NCBI RefSeq assembly: GCF_000186865.1
Contig: NW_008705571.1
Location: 894,530-958,529 of the forward strand
Direction: 5' to 3'
Origin: Aureococcus anophagefferens
Lineage: Eukaryota; Sar; Pelagophyceae; Pelagomonadales; Pelagomonadaceae
DNA length: 64,000 nt
The notes beneath the pieces were generated by a model. The model was not told where the DNA came from. It did not search any database and saw nothing but the letters and a program-made list of their open reading frames with translations. The position numbers were made by a program, and so were the translations under genes. Below, piece after piece: positions 34,979-42,952 of the stretch (its first letter is position 1; each line of letters starts with the position of its first letter).

Positions 34979-36253
34979 ATGTGGCGCCGCGCCCTCGGCA
35001 GCTTCACGGCGCAGGCCGGCGCGTCGGCGGCGCTCATCGCCCTGCCCGAGGGCATCCGCGACGACGTGCCGCTCGGCGTGGCGCTCGGCGCGACCTACGT
35101 CTCCGGCGCCGGCGCGTTCTACGCGCTCGGCGGCGCGGGCCCGTCGATCGCGGCGCGTCTCGGCTGGTACGGCCTCTGGTGCGGCCCCGTCGGCGGGTCG
35201 CTCGCGATGGGCGTGAGCGCGATGACCGCGAGCTACTTGATGCAGCCGGGGAGCCCGCTGAGCGCCGAGGGCGCGGGCAAGTTCGCGGCGGCCCTGGAGG
35301 CGTCGGCGCCGGCGGGCTTCGCGGGCGAGCGGTTCCTGCCGCCGGCGACCGTCGCCCACTTCTGGCACGAGTGCCTCGCGGCCGCGCGCGACGAGAGCGG
35401 CCTCGTCACGGCCGCGTCGCTCGCGAAAGCGGACGCGGCGGGCTGCGGGCCCTGGGCGACGACGATCGCCGCGCTGCAGGCGCGGCCCGCCGTGCTCGAG
35501 GCCGTCGTCGCCGCGGCCCAATCGCGCGCCGCGGCCTTCGAGGAGCCGGGCCTCACGCCGGAGGCCGTCTGCTTTTCGCTCTTGGAGCTCCAGAAGGCGT
35601 CCGAGGGCGACGGCGCGACGGCGACGGACGTCGTCTGGGCGCTCCTCGCCGCCGCGCCCGTGGACCCGCCGCCCGCGGCGGCCGCGCCGGCGGCGGCGAC
35701 GGCCGCCGTGCCGACGTTCGTCGCCGCGAAGACGTACGGCGGACGGCGGCCGGGCTACTGTTTTCGCACGGGCGACGCGGGGGGGCTCGGCTACTACCTC
35801 GACTTTCCCTACCAGCCCCTGCCCAAGGGCTTCGCGCCGCTGCCCGCGCACGCGCTGCCCGACGCGACGGCGGCGGCCGGCGACGCCGTCTCCGCGGCGC
35901 AGCTCGCGTGGTGGGTCCGCGAGGCGCGCGCGGCCACGCCCCGCGCCTTCGAGGGCGACGACATCACGGCGCGGCCGGGCTGGTTCGGCGAGCGCGTCTA
36001 CCGGTCCACGGCGCCGGCCGACATGGCGCGCGCGGCGCTCGGCGACCGGGACGTCGTCTCGCGCGCCGCGGACCCGCGCGGCGCGCGCGCCGCGGCGCTC
36101 CACGTCGCGAACCAGCTCGCCGTCGCCGCCGGCGCCGCGGCGGCGAAGCACCCGGCGACGCTCGCGCCCGCCGCCGTCTGCCACGCGCTCCTCCAGGACA
36201 AGATCCTCGCGGCCGTGCCCGTCGCCGTGGAGGAGGGGGAGATTAAGAAGTAG
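34979..36253 (+). CDS. Membrane protein with GY-rich C-terminal domain, unknown
   Basis: 424 residues from ATG 34979. Two or three hydrophobic segments lie in 1-90 (ASAALIALPEG, GVALGATYVSGAGAFYALGG). The middle is Ala-rich and helical. The motif TYGGRRPGYCFRTGDAGGLGYY near 250-270 resembles the G-x-RPGYxF-x-G-x-x-GLGYY motif found in diverse eukaryotic proteins. The final 28 codons are repeated 1.3 kb downstream by a tandem duplication. No family name assigned; possibly mitochondrial or plastid, given the Arg/Ser/Ala-rich start MWRRALGSFTAQAG. Confidence 0.6.
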   Translation: MWRRALGSFTAQAGASAALIALPEGIRDDVPLGVALGATYVSGAGAFYALGGAGPSIAARLGWYGLWCGPVGGSLAMGVSAMTASYLMQPGSPLSAEGAGKFAAALEASAPAGFAGERFLPPATVAHFWHECLAAARDESGLVTAASLAKADAAGCGPWATTIAALQARPAVLEAVVAAAQSRAAAFEEPGLTPEAVCFSLLELQKASEGDGATATDVVWALLAAAPVDPPPAAAAPAAATAAVPTFVAAKTYGGRRPGYCFRTGDAGGLGYYLDFPYQPLPKGFAPLPAHALPDATAAAGDAVSAAQLAWWVREARAATPRAFEGDDITARPGWFGERVYRSTAPADMARAALGDRDVVSRAADPRGARAAALHVANQLAVAAGAAAAKHPATLAPAAVCHALLQDKILAAVPVAVEEGEIKK

Positions 36254-36270
36254 CGTTCTTTATGGGCGCC

Positions 36271-37305
36271 CTAGGTCCAGTTGGCGTAGCGCTCGAGCGC
36301 GCGCGCGGCATCTTCGCGGGTCATCTCGCTGCTGTCGTTCGGGTTCGCCCATCGGAAGTCCAAGTCTAAGGTAGACGATTCTCCGTCTGTCCAATATGCT
36401 TCAACTGTCGGTGTGTGGAAGTAGTCAGCGTCTAACTGGCGTCCCTGGAGCCAATCCAAACCCTCCGTCTCTCCGTGCCGCCAACCCCGGCGTGGCGCCA
36501 AACCCAAATTGAAAAATACAATTTCTCGCCCATGTCCAATATCACCTTCGTAAAAATCTACTTTCCCATGTCCAAGGCGAGCTCGCGAAAAGCCCTTGGA
36601 GGCCATAACGCGCAAATATAGATCCGGACCTCCCCCATAGCTTTCCCACGCTCGATTGAAGATGTCTTCCGGAATATCGAAGGAAACTCGTGCTCGTGCG
36701 TCCGCATCACCACCAATCGGATTTCCCTTGCCGACGAAGATTGATTCGCGCGACGTCGTCACGACTCCTTGATCGTTGCTATGCGAAATCACCAGCTCCA
36801 CTTCGATGGAGAAAATGTATTCGTCGAACGATCGGCTCAAGGGCGGGAGAGGTGGCCGTTCCGCTGCGAACAGCCGCGTCTGACTCAGGAAGAGCTCGCG
36901 CGGTGGCGGCGGCGCTTCCGCGGACGCGTCGATCGTCGAGAGTATCGGGAAGCGGCGAAGGACGAGGCGGCGCTGGAGCGCCGGCGCGACGCGTCTGAGG
37001 CCGTCGCGGAGCTGGACGGAAGCTGCGGCGCACGCAGCGACTTCGCGCAGGTCGCAATAGTCGAGCGCGCCGGCGAGCAACACGTCCGGCAGATCGCCGA
37101 GCGAGCGACGAGGGGCCGCCTCCTCCTCCCGCGGCGGCGGCGGCGTCTTGAAGTGCTTCTGCACCTTCGAGCGGACCTGCTCCGCAGACCGCGTCCTGAC
37201 GAACTCCGACGCGATTCGCCGCCACTGCGTCCGGCCGAGGGCCTCGAGGCCCTGGAGGAAGAGGGCGTTCTCGGCGTCGCTCCAGCGCCGCCGCGAGTTG
37301 TCCAT
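36271..37305 (-). CDS. MYB (SHAQKYF-type) plus F-box protein, duplicate 1
   Basis: 344 residues from the ATG at 37305. Residues 1-52 are a single MYB repeat with RRRWSDAENALFLQGLEALG and ending VRSKVQKHF, the SHAQKYF-like class that binds DNA. About 67-107 is an F-box (SLGDLPDVLLAGALDYCDLR), which would bind SKP1 in an SCF ubiquitin ligase. The C-terminal 200 residues (RELFLSQTRLF, FDEYIFSIEVELVISH) look like a substrate-binding beta-rich domain. A DNA-bound ubiquitin-ligase adaptor is possible but unproven. An in-frame extension to 37452 overlaps the antisense kinase remnant and is not favoured. Codon GC is lower than the neighbours. Confidence 0.75.
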   Translation of the reverse strand: MDNSRRRWSDAENALFLQGLEALGRTQWRRIASEFVRTRSAEQVRSKVQKHFKTPPPPREEEAAPRRSLGDLPDVLLAGALDYCDLREVAACAAASVQLRDGLRRVAPALQRRLVLRRFPILSTIDASAEAPPPPRELFLSQTRLFAAERPPLPPLSRSFDEYIFSIEVELVISHSNDQGVVTTSRESIFVGKGNPIGGDADARARVSFDIPEDIFNRAWESYGGGPDLYLRVMASKGFSRARLGHGKVDFYEGDIGHGREIVFFNLGLAPRRGWRHGETEGLDWLQGRQLDADYFHTPTVEAYWTDGESSTLDLDFRWANPNDSSEMTREDAARALERYANWT

Positions 37306-37401
37306 TGTCCAGAGGCTTTTCCAGGTGCACCAAGTCTTCAAAAACCCAGCTTGAAGCTCTCGTAATGCGGCATCCGTCGTCGCGCTGCTCGCCGCAGCTG
37401 T

Positions 37402-37569
37402 ATGCGGCAGCCCATCGTCGCGCTTCTCGCAGTCGTTCTCAGCAGCGCGCAATCACCGCAAGTTCTTCAGCGAGCCGCGCGCGGTTCCAAAAGCCGCCGT
37501 CTGCCACGCGCTCCTCCAGGACAAGATCCTCGCGGCCGTGCCCGTCGCCGTGGAGGAGGGGGAGATTAA
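37402..37569 (+). pseudogene. Kinase-fold gene 5' remnant fused to a gene tail
   Basis: Positions 37402-37490 match the start of the secreted kinase-fold gene (same signal peptide, MRQPIVALLAVVL against MRQPIVTLLAAIV). At 37493 the sequence becomes the tail of the upstream membrane-protein gene, in another frame. A 55-codon chimeric ORF runs to the TAA at 37567. It lacks any kinase domain and is probably a by-product of the duplication. Confidence 0.8.
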
Positions 37570-37582
37570 GAAGTAGCGTTCT

Positions 37583-38458
37583 TTAGGTCCACTCGGCGTA
37601 GTGCTCGAGCGCGCGCGCGGCGTCTTCGCGGTTCATCTCGTGGTCGTCGTTCGGGTTCTGCCATCGGAAGGCCAAGAAGAATTTCGACAAACCCCTAACG
37701 AAGAATTCGTCTTCCATATCCCAATATGCTTCAACTATCGGTAGGCGGAAATTGTCAGCTTCTAACTGGCGATCCTGGAGCCAATCCAAACCCTCCATCT
37801 CTCCGTGCCGCCAACCCCGGCGGTTCGCCAAACTCAAATTGTAAAATAACATTCCTCGACTGTAGTATTCAAGACCACCTTCGTATTCATCTACTGTCCC
37901 ATGTCCAAGGCGAGCTCGCGAAAAGCCCTTGGAGGCCATAACGCGCAAATATAGATCCGCACGTCCTCGTTTGCTTTCCCACGCTCGATCGAAGATGCCT
38001 GCCGGAATATCGAAGGAAACGAGTGCGTGCGTTTCATCGTCATTCGCTTTTCCCTTGCCGACGAAGATTGATTCGCGCGACGTCGTCACGACTCCTTGAT
38101 CGCTGCTGTGCGAAATCACCAGCTCCAGTTCGATGGAGAATACGTATTCGTCGAACGATCGGCTCAAGGGCGGGAGAGCTGGCCGTTCCGCCGCGAACAG
38201 CCGCGTCTGACTCAGGAAGAGCTCGCGCGGCGGCGGCGGCGCTTCCGCGGACGCCTCGATCGTCGAGAGTATCGGGAAGCGGCGAAAGACGAAGCGGCGC
38301 TGGAGCGCCGGCGCGACGCGTCTGAGGCCGTCGCGGAGCTGGATGGACGCTGCGGCGCACGCAGCGACTTCGCCAAGGTCAGAGTAGTCGAGCGCGCCGG
38401 CGAGTAAGACGTCCGGTAGATCCCCGAGCGAGCAACGAAGGGCTTGCGAGGCCGCCAT
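37583..38458 (-). CDS. F-box protein, duplicate 2 (no MYB)
   Basis: 291 residues from ATG 38458. The F-box is at about 9-50 (SLGDLPDVLLAGALDYSDLG). The rest aligns along its length with duplicate 1 (RELFLSQTRLF, FDEYVFSIELELVISH, ASKGFSRARLGHG) with many substitutions and small indels near the C-terminus (VRGLSKFFLAFRWQN). It lacks the MYB repeat, so it is a plain F-box protein. It starts 106 bp from the divergent kinase-fold gene; that region probably holds the promoter copied in both units. Confidence 0.75.
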   Translation of the reverse strand: MAASQALRCSLGDLPDVLLAGALDYSDLGEVAACAAASIQLRDGLRRVAPALQRRFVFRRFPILSTIEASAEAPPPPRELFLSQTRLFAAERPALPPLSRSFDEYVFSIELELVISHSSDQGVVTTSRESIFVGKGKANDDETHALVSFDIPAGIFDRAWESKRGRADLYLRVMASKGFSRARLGHGTVDEYEGGLEYYSRGMLFYNLSLANRRGWRHGEMEGLDWLQDRQLEADNFRLPIVEAYWDMEDEFFVRGLSKFFLAFRWQNPNDDHEMNREDAARALEHYAEWT

Positions 38459-38563
38459 GCTCTGCCGCGCAAAAGTGTTGCACCAGTTCAAGAACCCAGC
38501 TTGAAGGTCTCGTATGGCGCGGCAGCCACTGCGGCAGCCTGTCGCGCCGCTCGCAGCAGCCGT

Positions 38564-39667
38564 ATGCGGCAGCCCATCGTCACGCTGCTCGCAGCAATCG
38601 TCGTCAGCGCGCAGCAATCACCGCAAGAGGCGAGCCGCGCGCGGTTCCAGAAAAACACTCTCGCAGCCATCGACGCCTGGCTCGGCGGCGGACCGCCGCC
38701 GGGTCCCTGGCGCGTGACGAGCCCGAGTAACGTCACGGACGTGAAGCATCCGTTACAAAGGCACGGCATCGTGAAGGCCATCTCGAGCGGCCGGGTCGGC
38801 GACCTGAGAGTCGTCGTCAAGCGCGCGCGCCGCGACGCGAAGCCGAAGCGCCGCGACGCGAAAAAACGGGCGCACGCGCTCGCGCTCGCGCACGCGAAAG
38901 ACGAGCTCGCGTTCCTCGTGGGCCTCCGGGGTCGCCGCGGCGTGCCGCTGCTCCTCGGCGGCTGGCTCGAGCGCGGCCTGCCGACGCTCGTCGTCGCCGA
39001 CGCGGGACGGAGCCTCGCGGCGGGGCGGACCGTGACGGCGAACGGCGCGTCCGCCGGCGACTCGAGAAAGCTCAACATCGACGGCGGCTACGCGGCGCTC
39101 GCGCGGGCCGAGCCGCTGGCGCTCGCCGTCGCCATCCTGGAGTGCTTCGAGTCGTTCGCCGGCGTCGGCGGCCTCTTCCTCGAGGACTTTCGCTCGGACC
39201 AGTTCGCGTACGCGGCGGACCCCGTCTCCTTCGCCCTCGTCGACGGGCCGCGGCCCCTCGACGACGACCGGCCGCGCCGCTGGAGCTCGCGGAGCGACGC
39301 GCCGAGGCCCTGCGCGGCCGACGCCGACTGCCCGCCGACGCACGCGTACCACTGCTGCTGCCGCGGCGTCTCGCGCGACGACCGCGGCTGCGCCGCCGGC
39401 GCGGGCCCGTGCCACTGCGACGCGAACACGACGGCGGCGCCCGAGGCCGCGGGGCTCTGCCGGCGCGGGACCTGCGCGCCCATCACAGCCCAGACCCACG
39501 CCTTCGACGTCGCCGCGCGGAGCTACCTCCTGCCGCTGGCCCTCGACCACCTGAGCGGCGCCGCGGCCGCGGCCGCGGCGCGCCTCCTCGCGGACATGCG
39601 CGCCGCGGACCCGGACGACCGGCCGTCGTTCGCCGACGCGCTCGCGCGGCTTCGGCCGCTGCGGTAA
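38564..39667 (+). CDS. Secreted protein with divergent kinase fold (FAM69/PKDCC-like)
   Basis: 367 residues from ATG 38564, which starts a signal peptide (MRQPIVTLLAAIVVSAQQ). DLRVVVKRARRD supplies a candidate beta-3 Lys; DELAFLVGLRGRRGVPLLLG fits helix C and the hinge side; FLEDFRSDQFAYAADPVSFA and LVDGPRP stand where the catalytic loop and DFG would be; DDRPSFADALARL matches the final kinase helices. A Cys-rich insert (about 250-310) lies before the last helices, as in endomembrane pseudokinases. Activity is doubtful, since HRD is absent. Probably ER or Golgi lumen, or extracellular. A truncated 5' copy lies upstream. Confidence 0.6.
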   Translation: MRQPIVTLLAAIVVSAQQSPQEASRARFQKNTLAAIDAWLGGGPPPGPWRVTSPSNVTDVKHPLQRHGIVKAISSGRVGDLRVVVKRARRDAKPKRRDAKKRAHALALAHAKDELAFLVGLRGRRGVPLLLGGWLERGLPTLVVADAGRSLAAGRTVTANGASAGDSRKLNIDGGYAALARAEPLALAVAILECFESFAGVGGLFLEDFRSDQFAYAADPVSFALVDGPRPLDDDRPRRWSSRSDAPRPCAADADCPPTHAYHCCCRGVSRDDRGCAAGAGPCHCDANTTAAPEAAGLCRRGTCAPITAQTHAFDVAARSYLLPLALDHLSGAAAAAAARLLADMRAADPDDRPSFADALARLRPLR

Positions 39668-39779
39668 GGAGGCGCTCGGGACACCACCGGCACGCGCGCG
39701 CGCCCCGCGAGCAGATCTGGGTTGATGATGAGCTGAAGAAGCCGCCAATCGCCGAGATTAGAGAACGGCGCCGCGGCCG

Positions 39780-41552
39780 ATGGCCTCCTCTTTGAAGAAG
39801 ATGCTCCTGCTCGCGCTGGCCACGAGCCAGGCCCTGCGCCTGCCGCGTCTGCCCGTCGCCAAGGCGCCCAAGGCGAAGCGCCGCGCCCTGCGCGCCGCCG
39901 CCGTCGCGAGCGCGTCGCTCGCGCAGCGCGCCGTCGCGTCGACCGTGGAGGCCGCCCTGCCGGCGGCGGAGGTGGCGGCGGAGGCGACGCTCGTCGTCGC
40001 GCGGGGCCCGTCGCCGCTGCTCAACGCCGTGCGCGGCCTCGCGACGGCCGTCTTCGCGTTCTCCATCGTCAACGCGGTCCGTCGAAAGCTCAAGAAGCGC
40101 GCGGCCGCGCGGCGGGCGCGCTGGTCGAGCTTCGCGACGGCGCCGCCGTCGACGGTGACGCTCGAGCCGCCGAAGCCCGTCGCCGTGGCGCCCGCGGCCG
40201 TCGAGGCCGCGAAGGCCGTCGAGCGCGCCGCGCCCGCGGCCGCCGTCGAGGCCGCGGCCGCGCCGCCGAAGAAGAAGCCGCGCAAGGTGCTCGACGTCTT
40301 CCGGAAGAAGCCCGCGCGGCCCGTGGAGCTCGAGGAGCTGCTGACGGTGCCCGCGGAGGCCGCCCTCGAGGGCCCCGCCGTCGCCGCGCGCCGCTTCTCC
40401 GTGGCCGTCGCGGGCCTCTTGATCTCGGCGATCCCGGACGCGCTGGTCGTGAGCCCCGGGCTCCAGTCCCAGCTCGTCGCGCCCTGGGTCGCGGCGCGCG
40501 ACGCCCGCGCCGTGGCGGCGCCGGCCGTCGACGCGGGCCTCGAGCGGTGGAAGGCCTACTCGGCGTCCGTGGGGCCCGCGAGCCACTACGACTTCGGCGC
40601 CCGGGCGACGGACGCGGCGCGGGACCACGAGGCGACGGCGATCCCGGGCGCGGGCCTCGCCGGCGCCTGGGCCGCCCAGTGCGCCGCGACGGGCTGCGTG
40701 AGCCACTACGACTTTGGCGTCCGCGCGACGGCCGCGGCGCGCGCCGCGGCGCCGGACGGCGCCGAGGCGCGCGCCGTGGCCGTCGAGGACGTCGCGACGC
40801 TCGCGGCCATGGTCGCCGGCCTGGACAAGGCCGAGGCCGCCGCGACCTTCGCGAACGTCGTCAACGCCGTGCTCGTGGCGCTCGTCGACGCCGCGGTGCC
40901 GTCCCTCAAGCGGTCCGACGCCGAGAGCCTCCCGCCGCTGCAGAAGGTCGTCGCGTTGACGGCGGCCGCGGGCGGCGTCTTCGAGGAGCTCGGCCTCGTG
41001 GAGTACGCGGGCACGCCCGTCGTCTACGAGGGCCGCGCGTCCAAGTCGCAGCTCCAGTCGCTCTTCTCGCGCTACGCGGCCGCGGGCGTCGCCGCGGGCC
41101 TGAGCGAGGACGGCGACGCGACGGCCGCGGCCGCGGACGTGGCCATGGTGGACACGCTCCAGGCCATCTTCGCCATCAGCGACAAGCAGGCGGACCGCCT
41201 CGCGCAGCAGGTCGTCACGAAGCTCGTGCAGCAGATGATGGAGCAGGCGCAGGCCGAGGACCCGGAGGGCCTCCTCGAGGCGCTCGCGGGCGCGTCGGGG
41301 CCCGGGGGCATGCCGGGCATGCCGGGCATGCCCGACCCGGCCGACGTCGAGGGCCAGATGGCGGCGCTCCAGCAGCTCGTCGACAGCGGCCAGCTCGGCG
41401 ACGACGACAAGCGCGAGATCAAGAAGATGTTCGCGGAGCAGCTCGGCGGCGGCGACGTCGACGAGGCCATCCGCCAGGCCAACGCGAACAAGGACCAGCT
41501 CGACCCCCAGGCGCGCCAGGCGCTCGACCTCCTCAACAAGCTGTGTCTCTAG
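39780..41552 (+). CDS. Plastid-targeted hypothetical protein
   Basis: 590 residues. MASSLKKMLLLALATSQALR has the shape of a heterokont plastid presequence (signal peptide, then a transit start near SQA-LR). A hydrophobic stretch near 85-102 and another near 210-225 may span a membrane. Two copies of SHYDFGxRAT lie about 45 residues apart (near 264 and 308). The rest is Ala-rich helix with acidic patches, a GGMPGMPGMP spacer and a charged C-terminus. No family recognised; an outer or inner plastid membrane protein is one possibility. Confidence 0.6.
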   Translation: MASSLKKMLLLALATSQALRLPRLPVAKAPKAKRRALRAAAVASASLAQRAVASTVEAALPAAEVAAEATLVVARGPSPLLNAVRGLATAVFAFSIVNAVRRKLKKRAAARRARWSSFATAPPSTVTLEPPKPVAVAPAAVEAAKAVERAAPAAAVEAAAAPPKKKPRKVLDVFRKKPARPVELEELLTVPAEAALEGPAVAARRFSVAVAGLLISAIPDALVVSPGLQSQLVAPWVAARDARAVAAPAVDAGLERWKAYSASVGPASHYDFGARATDAARDHEATAIPGAGLAGAWAAQCAATGCVSHYDFGVRATAAARAAAPDGAEARAVAVEDVATLAAMVAGLDKAEAAATFANVVNAVLVALVDAAVPSLKRSDAESLPPLQKVVALTAAAGGVFEELGLVEYAGTPVVYEGRASKSQLQSLFSRYAAAGVAAGLSEDGDATAAAADVAMVDTLQAIFAISDKQADRLAQQVVTKLVQQMMEQAQAEDPEGLLEALAGASGPGGMPGMPGMPDPADVEGQMAALQQLVDSGQLGDDDKREIKKMFAEQLGGGDVDEAIRQANANKDQLDPQARQALDLLNKLCL

Positions 41553-41589
41553 GGCGCTAAGGGTAAGCGAATCTCTTCCAGACGTCCAG

Positions 41590-41745
41590 GCCCGTCGGGG
41601 TGGTGCGCCCGCGGCGCGCTGCGCGCGGCGTGGCCACGCTTGAGCCAGCCGCTCACGGCGCGCCGCGGCGTGGCCACGTGCGCCGGCGGATTTGGCACTG
41701 TCCGGTCGCCCACGGCGCGCTGCGGCACGATCCCGCGGCGCCATC
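41590..41745. repeat. Short GC-rich repeats between convergent genes
   Basis: GCGGCGTGGCCACG occurs twice (near 41625 and 41662) with similar flanks (GCGCGCYGC), and a third partial copy (CACGGCGCGCTGCGGCACG) lies near 41710. They sit between the plastid-protein and FCP stop codons; nothing else is seen there. Confidence 0.6.
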
Positions 41746-41802
41746 CGGTGAGTACGCGGGAACTGGAACGGAACGATATCAATTATACAGGAGGGGGAGT
41801 TT

Positions 41803-42477
41803 CTAGAAGAGCTTGGCGCCGGAGGCGAGCTCCTGGGCGACCATGCCGGCCATGGCGATCATGGCGAGGCGGCCGTTGTTGAGCTCCTTGTTCTGCATGT
41901 CGAGCTGCTCCGCGGCGTCCTCCGGGTAGAGGCCCGCGGGGTCGAACTCGAAGTCGCCGGGGACGCGGTCGCTCTTGAGCGTCCAGAGGTTGCCCTCGAA
42001 GGGCGACTCGAAGGTGAAGACGGAGAAGATCTCGACGATGCCCACGTAGAGGACGACGACGGGCCAGAAGGTCTGGAGCGGCGTCTGCTGGTACGCGACG
42101 TACGACGGCACGTCGATGGCGCCGCCGAAGAGCGGGTGGAAGTTCTCCGCGACGAGGAAGCCCGCGGCCGCGAGCATGGCGACGCGCGCGTGCTTGAGCT
42201 CGGCCTCGCGGAAGTACTTGAGGCGCTGCTCGGACTTGCCCGCGGACAGCGAGAGCGGGTCGAAGAAGCCAAAGGGGCCCGTGATGCCCGCGCGCATGTC
42301 CTGCTCGATGGCCCAGGCGCGCGGCGCCGGGGGCGCCGCGACCTCGGCGACGACCTCCTCCTCGGGCGTCTCCGGCTCGATGGTCGCCGTGTTGATCTTC
42401 GTCGCGAGGCGCGTCGCGGCGGGGCCGACGAACGCCGAGGCGGACGCGGCGGCGAGGGCGAGGACGATCTTCTGCAT
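41803..42477 (-). CDS. Fucoxanthin-chlorophyll a/c light-harvesting protein
   Basis: 224 residues. MQKIVLALAAASASAFVGPA is the ASAFAP-type bipartite plastid presequence typical of heterokonts. Mature protein: GPFGFFDPLSLS, then helix 1 YFREAELKHARVAMLAAAGF and helix 3 NKELNNGRLAMIAMAGMVAQ with the paired chlorophyll-ligand/salt-bridge Glu and Arg residues, and the WTLKSDRVPGDFEFDPAGLYP lead to helix 3. A middle helix has VVVLYVGIVEIFSVF. The length is normal for the family. It harvests light in the thylakoid. Strong expression is expected. Confidence 0.96.
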   Translation of the reverse strand: MQKIVLALAAASASAFVGPAATRLATKINTATIEPETPEEEVVAEVAAPPAPRAWAIEQDMRAGITGPFGFFDPLSLSAGKSEQRLKYFREAELKHARVAMLAAAGFLVAENFHPLFGGAIDVPSYVAYQQTPLQTFWPVVVLYVGIVEIFSVFTFESPFEGNLWTLKSDRVPGDFEFDPAGLYPEDAAEQLDMQNKELNNGRLAMIAMAGMVAQELASGAKLF

Positions 42478-42952
42478 TGTGGTGGTGGGTGGGTGTCTGC
42501 GAGTGGGGGGTGCGCGGTGAGCCATGGGCGTGCGGGTTGCAATTGGGAGGGCGCGCGCGCGTGCTGCGAGTGTGCAATGGGCGCTTGCGTGGCGCGCTCG
42601 GTCGATTCCCCGATTCTCGACGAGGACGCGCGCCGCCGCGTGCGCCAATCTTGCGCGCGCTGTCGCAGGGGCACCGGGAGGCGAGGGGGGCGGGGTGCGG
42701 GCGCATTGGCGCGCGCAAAGTGCACCAGACGCGGCGGCGCGCGGTGGTGGTGCGAGAGAGGGTGCTTGGTGTTGTGCGGGCTGAGTCGACAAGGTGAGGT
42801 GCGACAAGGTGAGGTGGCCCACGCGCTACTTCAATGTCTTCCTCAATGCCTAGCAGCCCTCGTCGACTGCCCCATCGACTTCGCGGCGTCTCGTCTGGCC
42901 CAGCATTTTCGCCTGCTGCGCCCCGCCGTCGGCCAAGAAGCCGCCTCCCGAC
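42478..42952. promoter_or_regulatory. Upstream region shared by FCP and C2-protein genes
   Basis: 475 bp between divergent starts. Two tandem 13-bp units (ACAAGGTGAGGTG type) lie at about 42788-42815. No TATA box is evident. G-rich runs of TGGGTGGG type lie next to the FCP start. Confidence 0.4.

Larger units (their letters stand above)
36170..38652. repeat. Tandem segmental duplication (units 36170-37492 and 37493-38652)
   Basis: The first unit runs from the tail of the membrane-protein gene, through an F-box gene, to the first 90 bp of the secreted kinase-fold gene. The second starts at 37493, where the kinase 5' copy switches abruptly to the membrane-protein tail (GCCGCCGTCTGCCACGCGCT at both 36170 and 37493). 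Unit 2 is about 163 bp shorter, mainly because it lacks the MYB-coding part. The flanking parent genes are each intact once. Confidence 0.93.

Noticed and set aside
37306..37452. N-terminal extension of the MYB-F-box protein to 37452
   Set aside because: The extra 49 codons are the exact antisense of the copied kinase signal peptide, and copy 2 has the same antisense feature, so they are unlikely to be coding.
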